From an uncultured Eubacteriaceae bacterium (GTDB taxonomy: Bacteria; Bacillota; Clostridia; Lachnospirales; CAG-274), in assembly GCA_947086655.1 (NCBI GenBank), contig CAMTZM010000006.1, forward strand, positions 1 to 64,000: a stretch of 64,000 nt of DNA. The letters run 5' to 3'. A program made the position numbers and the translations under genes. The notes under the pieces are model-generated. The model was not told the origin of the DNA. It ran no database searches and saw nothing but the letters and a program-made list of their open reading frames with translations. This document shows, piece after piece, positions 1 through 7,392 of this stretch. Position 1 is the stretch's first letter. Every line of letters begins with the position of its first letter.

Positions 1-155
1 TGAAAAATTCTCTCTGAAAACCATTTTATTGAATTATGCGGTATTTCCTTAAATAGTTGTTTATATGTATAAAATATTTTCCCTCTTGTGACGATATAAT
101 ATTAAGAGTTTTTAAGGTTTATTAAAGACTTATTAATAATTTTGGAGGGAATTTT

Positions 156-665
156 ATGAATGAGATAAACGGTAATACTACAAAAACTAACAATATTATA
201 TACAATAATAAAACAAATAATAATTCATCTTCAAAAGGTTCATGTTCATATAATTCCGCAAAAGATTTATCAGATATTGCGGCAGCGGAGACTCCGGCAC
301 AGGTAAGGGCAATATGTGCAAGAATAAAAAATGATATGAATGCTGTTAAAGCTTTGGGAGGAAATGTACAAAGCGTTTTAAACAGGATGAAGTCCGTAAT
401 AAAAAAGGCTGAGAAAAAGATTAAAAATCTTGAAAAAGAAATTCAAAAAGAACAGCAAATAAAGATGAGAGAGAATATTGTTGATGAAAAGAAACTTGAT
501 ATAGACAGAAATGAATTAGACGGAAAAAAAAGAGCAAGAAAATTAAAGGAGATAACAGATATATTGGATTTAACTGATGTACTTGATGCCTCGTCAGGAG
601 CTGATGCGGCAGTTTCTTGCGATATGGCTGCTGATATTTCAGGAGTTGTTGATATTTCAATTTGA
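156..665 (+). CDS. Hypothetical coiled-coil protein
   Basis: Not recognised. A 169-residue protein with no signal peptide or membrane segment. Residues 1-35 are rich in Asn, Thr and Ser and probably disordered. A short segment around residues 45-60 contains a PAQVRAICARIK-like helix. Residues 65-125 are a Lys/Glu-rich heptad-like helix, so a coiled coil is likely. The C-terminus is acidic with small residues. The start is supported by a strong GGAGGG about 7 nt upstream. A TATAAT at 95-100 could be the -10 of its promoter, but no good -35 box is visible. It stands alone and ends before a strong terminator. The composition recalls small accessory or structural proteins of Clostridia, but no function can be assigned. 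Confidence 0.75.
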   Translation: MNEINGNTTKTNNIIYNNKTNNNSSSKGSCSYNSAKDLSDIAAAETPAQVRAICARIKNDMNAVKALGGNVQSVLNRMKSVIKKAEKKIKNLEKEIQKEQQIKMRENIVDEKKLDIDRNELDGKKRARKLKEITDILDLTDVLDASSGADAAVSCDMAADISGVVDISI

Positions 666-732
666 AATGATACTTTTTGACACTTTATGTTATTTTATTA
701 CACTAAATTATGTTATATAATTACATTATAAG

Positions 733-782
733 ATTAAAGCGTTTTTATAGCCTTAAAAGCTTGAAAACGCTTTAATTTTTTT
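733..782 (+). terminator. Intrinsic terminator
   Basis: ATTAAAGCGTTTTT pairs with GAAAACGCTTTAAT, followed by a T-rich tract. It closes the transcript of the 169-residue protein gene. Confidence 0.85.
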
Positions 783-833
783 AAAAAAGGCACCTTAAAA
801 AAATGTGAAAAATTAAAATAAGGAGGTGATTTT

Positions 834-1298
834 TTGTTAAATAATAAAGTTTTAAAGTTATTAATTATATGGTTTATAATGGGTATGGTTTATTTTACTA
901 TTGAAGGCATATGGAGAATACCTAAGGGAGGTGAAGCTAACATTGTTATGCTGCCTATTGGCGGAATGTGCGGTATTTTAGTAGGAGGAATTAATCAAAT
1001 TCCTAAATTTTATAATTTGAAGATATGGCAGCAATCTCTTATAGGTACAATTATAGTTTTAATTGTTGAATATTTTTCGGGATACATACTCAATATTGTT
1101 TTTGAACTTGGAGTTTGGGATTACAGTAATTTGCCGTTTAATCTTGATGGTCAGATTTCACTTTTATTTGCTGTTTTTTGGTATATTCTTATGCCAGCGG
1201 CAATATGGCTTGAAGACTATATTCGTTGTGTATTTTGGAAAGAAAATTGTGGATATGGTATTTTTAGTATTTATAAAGAATTTTTATTTTTTAGATAG
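834..1298 (+). CDS. CmpB-like (putative ABC transporter type IV) membrane protein
   Basis: A 154-residue integral membrane protein. Hydrophobic segments lie at about residues 8-22, 38-55, 68-90 and 108-128. The segment around residues 98-118 (WDYSNLPFNLDGQISL followed by an aromatic-rich helix) matches the signature of the CmpB / putative ABC-transporter type IV membrane family (Pfam ABC_trans_CmpB), whose biochemical role is poorly known. Translation starts at TTG, set by AGGAGGTGAT 5-10 nt upstream, because no ATG is placed suitably. It precedes the holin/endolysin pair but is separated from it by a terminator, so a functional link is not supported. Confidence 0.7.
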   Translation: MLNNKVLKLLIIWFIMGMVYFTIEGIWRIPKGGEANIVMLPIGGMCGILVGGINQIPKFYNLKIWQQSLIGTIIVLIVEYFSGYILNIVFELGVWDYSNLPFNLDGQISLLFAVFWYILMPAAIWLEDYIRCVFWKENCGYGIFSIYKEFLFFR

Positions 1299-1422
1299 TA
1301 TGTATATGAAAATTTTATGATTTTGATTTTTATACGTTTTAAAAAAGTTTTTATAGGTGTCTTAATTATTGTGTTTTAATATATTTGATGCAAAAACTCT
1401 AAAAAATATTGTGAAATTATAG

Positions 1423-1470
1423 AGAAAATCTCGGTTTAGATTTTAATTAAAACCGAGATTTTCTTTTCTT
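1423..1470 (+). terminator. Intrinsic terminator
   Basis: A perfect 15-bp stem (AGAAAATCTCGGTTT with AAACCGAGATTTTCT) is followed by a T-rich run. It separates the CmpB-like gene from the holin gene. Confidence 0.9.
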
Positions 1471-1522
1471 ATTTATAATAATAAAAAATATTTTAAAAAA
1501 TACATTTAAGGAGTTGATTTTT

Positions 1523-1987
1523 ATGTATGATGAAAAGACTGAGTATTTTAAAATTTTAGCAAGCAGTTCTGTTGCTTTTTTTTATAAAATTTTTGGAGGA
1601 AGCATAAAAGTTTTTGGAGGGCTTTGTATTTTAATGTCTGTTGATACAGTATTCGGCTGGATAAAAAGCAAGCATAAAGGACAATGGCAATCACAGATTG
1701 CAAGGTGGGGAGCAGCCGGAAAAATTATTGAACTTATTTTCATAGGCGTACTTTATATGCTTGATTGGGTTTTTGATGTAGATTATTTAAAATATTTTGG
1801 AATTTACTATTTTGGTATTTGTGAACTTGCAAGTATACTTGAAAATCTTGCTGAAATAAATAAAAATATTCCAGAAGGGTTAGTAGAGCTTATTAGAAAA
1901 ACTCAATTTAGTATAGGCACTGCGATTGTTACAAAAGTTAAAAATGTTATTCAAAGTGTTATAAATATAAAGGAGGATAAAAGATGA
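1523..1987 (+). CDS. Phage-type holin (toxin secretion/phage lysis holin family)
   Basis: A 154-residue membrane protein resembling the holin family of Firmicutes phages that also contains TcdE-like proteins (Pfam Phage_holin_4). Such proteins form pores in the cytoplasmic membrane that release a cell-wall hydrolase. Visible features are hydrophobic segments at about residues 20-45 and 70-115, a basic connecting stretch (IKSKHKGQW), and a charged C-terminus. The ATG is chosen because AAGGAG lies 10 nt upstream. The stop overlaps the start of the GH73 gene by 4 nt (ATGA), the usual holin-endolysin coupling. No other phage gene is nearby, so this is a prophage remnant or a domesticated lysis cassette. 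Confidence 0.85.
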   Translation: MYDEKTEYFKILASSSVAFFYKIFGGSIKVFGGLCILMSVDTVFGWIKSKHKGQWQSQIARWGAAGKIIELIFIGVLYMLDWVFDVDYLKYFGIYYFGICELASILENLAEINKNIPEGLVELIRKTQFSIGTAIVTKVKNVIQSVINIKEDKR

Positions 1988-2634
1988 GTTTTACAAGAGC
2001 GCAGTTTATAAATAAAATTAAGGATTATGTAATAAAAGATGCAAAAACAAGTCGAATACTCCCAAGTCTTACAATAGCACAAGCTATACTTGAAAGCAAT
2101 AACGGAAACAGCGGACTTGCTGTAAAAGGAAATGCTTTGTTTGGAATAAAGGCAACAAGCCAATGGAAAGGCAAAGTATATACAGCCGATACAAATGAAG
2201 TTTATAAAGGTATTCAGTTTACTGTAAAGGCTTGTTTTAGAGCATATGACAATTGGGAGGAAAGTATAGCCGACCATACAAAATTACTTACATCTTTAAA
2301 GCGTTACAGTAATTTAATAGGAGAAAAAAATTATGTTCAAGCATGCAAAAAGATAAAAGCTGACGGTTATGCTACGGATACATATTATTCTTCTAAACTT
2401 ATAAATATAATAGAATCATGTCAGCTTTTCAATTACGATGATTATGAGGAGGACGAAGAAATGATTGAATGCAAATCAATGTACATAGATGGAAAGGAAT
2501 ATAAAAATATTAATCAAATAAATAAGGACGGACATATTTATGTAGAATTGATAAGTCTTAAACAGGCAGGTTATAATGTTGGATATAACAGCGTTATAAA
2601 GGTTGCGAGTATAGCTAAGAAAATTACAAAATAA
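1984..2634 (+). CDS. Endolysin: GH73 beta-N-acetylglucosaminidase with stalk-like C-terminal domain
   Basis: A 216-residue peptidoglycan hydrolase. Residues 5-150 are a glycoside hydrolase family 73 domain as in FlgJ and Auto-type glucosaminidases. It has the ILPSLTIAQAILESNNGNSGL segment containing the catalytic Glu, NALFGIKA, and the FRAYDNWEESIADH motif. The family cleaves the MurNAc/GlcNAc glycan strand. Residues 158-216 resemble a copper-amine-oxidase-like stalk domain (YIDGKEY, YVELISLKQAGYNVGY). There is no signal peptide, so export would depend on the holin encoded just upstream with a 4-nt overlap. Its use as an autolysin in another secretion system cannot be excluded. Confidence 0.88.
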   Translation: MSFTRAQFINKIKDYVIKDAKTSRILPSLTIAQAILESNNGNSGLAVKGNALFGIKATSQWKGKVYTADTNEVYKGIQFTVKACFRAYDNWEESIADHTKLLTSLKRYSNLIGEKNYVQACKKIKADGYATDTYYSSKLINIIESCQLFNYDDYEEDEEMIECKSMYIDGKEYKNINQINKDGHIYVELISLKQAGYNVGYNSVIKVASIAKKITK

Positions 2635-2652
2635 AAATAGTTTTATAGGGCA

Positions 2653-2678
2653 GTCCCCCGCTTAAAAAGCGGGGGATT
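2653..2678 (+). repeat. GTCCCCCG hairpin, copy 1
   Basis: A 26-nt palindrome: GTCCCCCGC, loop TTAAAAA, then GCGGGGGATT. It is nearly identical to the hairpin at 2897-2922 in the same orientation, and the two bracket the 212-bp repeat. Hairpins of this type sit at the ends of IS200/IS605-family elements, but no transposase is present, so that link is a suggestion. It may also terminate the endolysin transcript. Confidence 0.6.
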
Positions 2679-2684
2679 CAGATT

Positions 2685-2896
2685 GTAGAAAAAGTCAAAA
2701 TTTTTTTAAAACTTTAATTTATGGAAAAAGCGTCGCAGACTTTAATCCGCAAAACGGGCTTTGCCCGTTTGAGGAAAAGAGACGTTTCAAGGGCTTTCAA
2801 GCCTTGCACGAAGAAACGTCTCTTTATTCTTCTGCTTAAAATCATCGAAAACTTTTTTTTTCGATGACAGCGTTGTCGACTTTGTTGACACGCTGA
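2685..2896 (+). repeat. 212-bp multi-hairpin repeat, copy A
   Basis: An AT-rich lead is followed by four consecutive stem-loops: AAACGGGC/GCCCGTTT at 2752-2770; a perfect 13-bp stem at 2776-2788/2813-2825 with an inner CAAGG/CCTTG hairpin; ATCATCGAAAA/TTCGATGA around 2841-2868; and CAGCG.GTC/GAC.CGCTG at 2869-2895. A copy with 4 substitutions and one 2-nt indel is at 52999-53208 on the other strand. No open reading frame is conserved. It is intergenic in both places. It could be a non-autonomous mobile element or a structured RNA. Confidence 0.9.
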
Positions 2897-2922
2897 GTCC
2901 CCCGTTTAAAAAGTGGGAGATT
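2897..2922 (+). repeat. GTCCCCCG hairpin, copy 2
   Basis: This hairpin abuts the end of the 212-bp repeat exactly. It differs from the copy at 2653 by paired changes (CGC/GCG versus CGT/GTG) that partly keep the stem, which suggests the structure rather than the sequence is conserved. Confidence 0.6.
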
Positions 2923-2991
2923 TATTTTAATTTAAAAGATGTTTAGTATAATTATATACTTTAATTGTTTTAAGTTTATTTATAAAAGGTA

Positions 2992-3020
2992 TTGACAAAA
3001 TTAGTTAGCAGTAGTAAACT
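2992..3020 (+). promoter_or_regulatory. Probable SigA promoter of the feo operon
   Basis: TTGACA (2992-2997) and TAAACT (3015-3020) are separated by 17 nt. A TTAGTTAGCA motif begins at 3001, between the two boxes, and recurs at about 3548 ahead of feoB. It could be an iron-regulator half-site, because its placement would block polymerase. It is not a perfect match to a Fur or DtxR palindrome. Confidence 0.55.
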
Positions 3021-3066
3021 GTATATACAATAAAGTTAGTTGATGCTAATTAAAGGAGTTGATTTT

Positions 3067-3276
3067 ATGCCTTTGTCTATGGTGACGCCTGGATGTACCG
3101 AAAATATAAAATATATTAACGGAAAAGATGACGTAAAAAAATTTCTTGAGAATATAGGTTTTGTTATGGGAAGTGAAATAACTATTATTTCAGAAAACAT
3201 GGGAAATTTAATTGTAAATGTTAAAGGTGCAAGAGTTGCTATAAGTAAAGCTATGGCTTCAAGAATAATTGTTTAA
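3067..3276 (+). CDS. feoA: FeoA-domain ferrous iron transport protein
   Basis: A 69-residue SH3-like FeoA protein, a small cytoplasmic partner thought to modulate the FeoB iron permease. Typical features are PLSMVTPG near the start, FLENIGFVMGSEITII in the middle and a C-terminal VAISKAMASRIIV strand. The ATG at 3067 is chosen over an upstream in-frame ATG because AAAGGAG lies 8 nt ahead. It is the first of two tandem FeoA proteins, with 14 nt to the next. Confidence 0.9.
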   Translation: MPLSMVTPGCTENIKYINGKDDVKKFLENIGFVMGSEITIISENMGNLIVNVKGARVAISKAMASRIIV

Positions 3277-3290
3277 AGTGAGGGTTGTTT

Positions 3291-3518
3291 ATGAAATCAT
3301 TAAAAGATGTTTTGCCTGGTGAAAAAGTTAAAGTTGTAAAGTTTAGTGCAGATTCAGCGGCTAAAAGAAGAATTATGGATATGGGTATTACTAAGGGAGC
3401 AGATATTACTGTAATAAAAACTGCGCCATTAGGTGACCCTGTTGAAATAAATGTAAGAGGATATGAACTTACACTTAGAAAGTTTGACGCTGAAACAATT
3501 TTAGTTGAGAATTTTTAA
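3291..3518 (+). CDS. feoA: Second FeoA-domain protein
   Basis: A 75-residue protein with the standard FeoA layout: LKDVLPGEKVKVV, RRIMDMGITKGADITV, APLGDPVEINVRGYELTLRK. It is closer to the canonical FeoA consensus than the preceding 69-residue paralogue. The start ATG follows a GAGGG. Tandem feoA genes before feoB are common in anaerobic Clostridia, and the two may form a heteromeric regulatory unit with FeoB. It is cotranscribed with its neighbours by spacing. Confidence 0.93.
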   Translation: MKSLKDVLPGEKVKVVKFSADSAAKRRIMDMGITKGADITVIKTAPLGDPVEINVRGYELTLRKFDAETILVENF

Positions 3519-3628
3519 ATATATATTAATATTTTATTAGTAAATATTAGTTAGCAAAAGCTTATAATTATTAAGGGAGTACATGAGAATATCTCCCTAA
3601 GAATCAGTCAGTAAAAGGAGAAATGAAA

Positions 3629-5875
3629 ATGTCTATTAAAATAGCGCTTGCGGGCAATCCAAATTGCGGCAAGACTACAATGTTTAATGATTTAACAGGA
3701 AGTAATCAATATGTTGGCAACTGGCCGGGTGTAACAGTTGAAAAAAAAGAAGGAAAACTTAGATGGGATAAAAACATAACTATTACAGACCTTCCCGGAA
3801 TATATTCTTTATCTCCTTATTCACTTGAGGAAGTTGTTACAAGAAATTACATAATTAATGAAAAACCGGATGTTATATTAAATCTTATTGACGCTTCTAA
3901 TATAGAAAGAAATCTTTATCTTACAACTCAGCTTTTAGAAATGGGAATACCGGTTGTTATTGCCCTTAATATGATTGATGTTGTAAGAAAAAGAGGTGAT
4001 AAAATTGACATAAAAAAACTTGAAGATGAATTAAAATGCAAAATTATAGAAACATCGGCAGTTAAGGGAGAGGGACTTAAAGAGGCTATAAAAGCGGCGA
4101 CTGAGCTTGCTGAAAAATCGACCGTACAAGAAGTTGAAAAAAGGTTTGATTCTGAAACTGAAAAGGCTGTTTCTGATATAAAAGAAATTATATCTAAAAA
4201 AGTTGATAACACACAAGTTAGATGGTATTGTGTAAAACTTTTTGAAAGAGATGAAAAGGTTTTAGAAAATGTATCGCTTACAACTGATGAAAAAAATAAA
4301 ATAGAGGAAATTATTAAAAAATGTGAGAAATCAAAAGATGACGACAGTGAAAGTATAATAACGAATGAAAGATATGATTATATAGCCAATATAGTAAAAA
4401 AAGCTGTTAATAAAAAGAGTAAATCTATAATTACTGTTTCAGATAAAATTGACAAAATTGTAACTAATAAGTTTTTAGCTATTCCTATTTTTGCTTTTGT
4501 AATGTTTTTAGTATATTTTATTTCTGTATCTTCGCTTGGAACTATTTTTACAGATTGGGCAAACGATGGAGTGTTTGGAGATGGCTGGCATTTATTTGGA
4601 ATAGGTGCATCAGATTATGAAAGTGCTGTTGAAAGTGGATTTGATGAAGTTAATCCAAAAGATTACGGAATTTGGGTTCCAGGTATCCCTGTATTAGTTG
4701 AAAACGGACTTGACAGTTTAGGGGTTGAAACCGAATGGTTAAGAGGACTTATATTAGATGGTATTATAGGCGGTGTTGGTTCGGTATTAGGTTTTCTTCC
4801 TCAAATGCTTATTTTATTTTTCCTGCTGTCTTTGCTTGAAGACTGCGGCTATATGTCAAGAATAGCATTTATTATGGATAGGGTTTTTAGAAAATTTGGA
4901 TTATCTGGAAAATCGTTTATTCCTATGCTTATTGGAACAGGGTGCGGTGTTCCCGGTATAATGGCGTCAAGAACTATTGAAAACGAGAAAGACAGGAAAA
5001 TGACTATTATGACGACTACATTTATACCATGTGGTGCAAAACTTCCTATTATTGCCCTTATTGCCGGAGCTTTATTTAATGAAGCGTTTTGGGTTGGTCC
5101 GGTTGCTTATTTTATAGGAATTGCAGCAATTATTATATCTGGTATATTTCTTAAAAGAACAATTTTGTATCAGACAGAAACCACTCCTTTTGTTATGGAA
5201 CTTCCGGCATATCATATACCAGCACCTAAAAGTGTTTTTATACATACGTGGGAGAGAGGAAAATCTTTTGTTAAAAAAGCCGGAACGGTTATATTTGTAG
5301 CATGCGGAGTTATTTGGTTTGCACAATCGTTTAATTGGTCACTTGATATGGTTGATGCGTCAGATTCTATTTTAGCGTCAATTGGAAGTGTTATAGCTCC
5401 TGTATTTAAACCTCTTGGATTTGGAGATTGGAAAGCAGCAGTTGCAACAATTACAGGACTTGTAGCTAAGGAAAATGTTGTAGGTACTTTTGGAGTATTA
5501 TATGGTATGGGAGAAGTAGCTGAAAACGGCTCAGAAATTTGGGTTAATATGCAAAGTGCTTTTACTCAGGTAAGCGCATTTTCATTTCTTACATTTAATC
5601 TTTTGTGTGCTCCGTGTTTTGCCGCTATTGGAGCAATTAAAAGAGAAATGGGAAATTGGAAATGGACTTTTATTACAATAACATATCAAACTTTGTTTGC
5701 TTATATAGTTTCTCTTTTAATAAATTTGTTTGGAAACGCTATTTTGTTAGGAGAAAGTTTCATACCGGCAATATGTGCACTTGTAGTTGTTATAGCTATT
5801 GTTATTTCAATGCTTGTTTTGGCTAAAAATAATGAAAAAGCATTTTCGGGCAAAGCAGCAGCTTTTAATAAATAA
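3629..5875 (+). CDS. feoB: Ferrous iron transport protein B
   Basis: A 748-residue GTP-driven Fe(II) permease of the cytoplasmic membrane. The N-terminal G domain shows GNPNCGKTT (G1), the DLPGIYSL region (G3) and NMIDV (G4). A helical GDI-like domain follows to about residue 275, then the membrane core with two Gate motifs: GTGCGVPGIMASR (about residue 435) and LLCAPCFAAIGAIKREMG (about residue 665). The Cys residues in both gates fit metal coordination. The ATG at 3629 is preferred over one two codons earlier because AAGGAG is then 8 nt away. It has its own leader of about 110 nt after feoA, containing a second TTAGTTAGCA motif. Confidence 0.97.
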   Translation: MSIKIALAGNPNCGKTTMFNDLTGSNQYVGNWPGVTVEKKEGKLRWDKNITITDLPGIYSLSPYSLEEVVTRNYIINEKPDVILNLIDASNIERNLYLTTQLLEMGIPVVIALNMIDVVRKRGDKIDIKKLEDELKCKIIETSAVKGEGLKEAIKAATELAEKSTVQEVEKRFDSETEKAVSDIKEIISKKVDNTQVRWYCVKLFERDEKVLENVSLTTDEKNKIEEIIKKCEKSKDDDSESIITNERYDYIANIVKKAVNKKSKSIITVSDKIDKIVTNKFLAIPIFAFVMFLVYFISVSSLGTIFTDWANDGVFGDGWHLFGIGASDYESAVESGFDEVNPKDYGIWVPGIPVLVENGLDSLGVETEWLRGLILDGIIGGVGSVLGFLPQMLILFFLLSLLEDCGYMSRIAFIMDRVFRKFGLSGKSFIPMLIGTGCGVPGIMASRTIENEKDRKMTIMTTTFIPCGAKLPIIALIAGALFNEAFWVGPVAYFIGIAAIIISGIFLKRTILYQTETTPFVMELPAYHIPAPKSVFIHTWERGKSFVKKAGTVIFVACGVIWFAQSFNWSLDMVDASDSILASIGSVIAPVFKPLGFGDWKAAVATITGLVAKENVVGTFGVLYGMGEVAENGSEIWVNMQSAFTQVSAFSFLTFNLLCAPCFAAIGAIKREMGNWKWTFITITYQTLFAYIVSLLINLFGNAILLGESFIPAICALVVVIAIVISMLVLAKNNEKAFSGKAAAFNK

Positions 5876-5914
5876 TAAGTAATATTAAGCACCGTTTAAT
5901 ATAAGGAGGATTTT

Positions 5915-6058
5915 ATGGCTGATTATATTATAGGGTTTTGTGTTTTTGCACTTTTCGCATTTGCCGGATATAAAACATATAAAAAAATGAAAAGCGGAGG
6001 CTGCGGTTGTGACTGTGACGGCTGCAGCGGAGGCTGCAACTGTAATTCAAAAAAATAA
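5915..6058 (+). CDS. FeoB-associated Cys-rich membrane protein
   Basis: A 47-residue protein with one N-terminal membrane helix (residues 4-19, ending in GYKTYKK) and a Cys-rich tail (residues 28-43) holding six Cys in closely spaced C-x-C and C-x2-C patterns. It matches the small FeoB_associated family (Pfam PF12669) found directly downstream of feoB in Firmicutes. An AAGGAGGA 5 nt upstream fixes the start. The tail could hold or hand over iron or sense it, but that is inference. It ends just before the terminator of the operon. Confidence 0.9.
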   Translation: MADYIIGFCVFALFAFAGYKTYKKMKSGGCGCDCDGCSGGCNCNSKK

Positions 6059-6064
6059 GAAATA

Positions 6065-6107
6065 AAAAAACGACCATATTAAAGTTTAACACTTATGTGG
6101 TCGTTTT
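6065..6107. terminator. Bidirectional intrinsic terminator
   Basis: AAAAACGACCATA pairs with TATGTGGTCGTTTTT (one bulge). A-runs and T-runs flank it on both sides, so it serves both the feo operon (+) and the permease gene at 6116 (-). Confidence 0.9.
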
Positions 6108-6115
6108 TATTGTTT

Positions 6116-7150
6116 TTACCATATACCTAAAATATGCTGTGCAAAAAGAGATACAAAAGAAATTCCAATCCAGCAGCATAATCCCATAAATATAGGTTTT
6201 CCTCCTGTTTTAATAAGTTTTATTATATTTGTGTTAAAACCAATAGCTCCCATTGCCATTACTATTAGAAATTTGCTTAAAGTTTTCATTATATTAACAA
6301 ACGTATCATATTGTTCTATTATACCGTATTTTGGAGCAATATAATTAAATATTGTTGTAACAACAGATGCAAGTACAAAAAATAATATGAAAAAAGGAAA
6401 AATATTTTTTATGCTTATATTCACACTGTTTTGTTTTTCTTTTTTTGTATTTATAAGTGCAAGTACAAGCGTTATAGGTATTATAGCAAGAGTTCTTGTT
6501 AATTTAACTACGGTAGCAAGTTTTAAAGTGTCGCTTGCATGTATGCTGTCCCATGCCGATGCTGCAGCCGTAACAGACGATGTATCATTTACTGCTGTAC
6601 CGGCAAATAATCCAAATCCTTCATTGGTTAATTTTAAAAATCCTCCTAATGTTGGAAATATTAAAGCAGCTATAATATTAAATAAAAATATAACTGATAT
6701 AGCTTGTGCTATTTCTTCATCATCAGCATTTATTACAGGAGCAGTAGCTGCAATAGCAGACCCGCCGCATATTGAAGAACCTACACCTACTAATACAGAA
6801 ATTTTAGATGGTATTTTAAGCAGTCGGTAAAGCACATAGGATATAATTAACGATACTAAAATTGTGGAAATTATAATAGGTAAAGACTGTTTTCCACTTT
6901 CAAGTATTTCAGATAAATTCATTCCAAAGCCTAAAAATATTACAGCTAATTGCAATATTTTTTTAGATGTGAATGTTATTCCGGGTTTTAATGGGTCGCT
7001 GTTTTTAATAAACATAGTTACAATCATTCCTATTATAATAGCAAAAACCGGACCGCCTATTATAGGAAAGAAACCTCCAAGAATCCATGAAGGCAAAGCT
7101 ATAAGAAAACACAAAGCTATGCCAAGCATGTTTTTATTAATGAAATTCAT
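6116..7150 (-). CDS. YeiH/UPF0324 family putative sulfate exporter
   Basis: A 344-residue polytopic membrane protein of the YeiH family (Cons_hypoth698), annotated elsewhere as a putative sulfate export transporter. About ten hydrophobic helices are evident. Typical motifs are FPIIGGPVFAIIIGM at the start, FLGFGMNLSEI, GVGSSICGGSAIAATAPV around residues 120-137, and GTAVNDTSSVTAAA around residue 185. GAAAGGAAG precedes the ATG. It is a single gene between terminators. The substrate is not established by sequence. Confidence 0.88.
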   Translation of the reverse strand: MNFINKNMLGIALCFLIALPSWILGGFFPIIGGPVFAIIIGMIVTMFIKNSDPLKPGITFTSKKILQLAVIFLGFGMNLSEILESGKQSLPIIISTILVSLIISYVLYRLLKIPSKISVLVGVGSSICGGSAIAATAPVINADDEEIAQAISVIFLFNIIAALIFPTLGGFLKLTNEGFGLFAGTAVNDTSSVTAAASAWDSIHASDTLKLATVVKLTRTLAIIPITLVLALINTKKEKQNSVNISIKNIFPFFILFFVLASVVTTIFNYIAPKYGIIEQYDTFVNIMKTLSKFLIVMAMGAIGFNTNIIKLIKTGGKPIFMGLCCWIGISFVSLFAQHILGIW

Positions 7151-7315
7151 TTTTTTCTTCCTTTCACATTTTAATTTATAAATAAATATTAATATTTACT
7201 TCTTAATATATTATCATAAAAATGGAAAACTTAAAATATATTTTTTTAAAATATATTAAAATTTGTCTAAAATCCATATTTTTACAAAAAAGTTAAATTA
7301 AAATAAATCTATACG

Positions 7316-7345
7316 TTGACAATATTATATAATTTAGTTTAAAAT
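7316..7345 (+). promoter_or_regulatory. SigA-type promoter of the orphan kinase gene
   Basis: TTGACA (7316-7321) and TAAAAT (7340-7345) are separated by 18 nt, about 48 nt ahead of the kinase start codon. Confidence 0.65.
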
Positions 7346-7392
7346 AATACTCAGTTGAATAGATTTTTGCTCCTGATAGGAGGTTGTAATAA

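Noticed and set aside
2640-2930. Intact IS200/IS605 element
   Set aside because: No tnpA or tnpB frame lies between or beside the hairpins; only end-like palindromes are present.
6387-6830. Plus-strand 147-codon frame opposite the YeiH-type gene
   Set aside because: The minus-strand frame encodes a clear membrane-protein family; this is its shadow.
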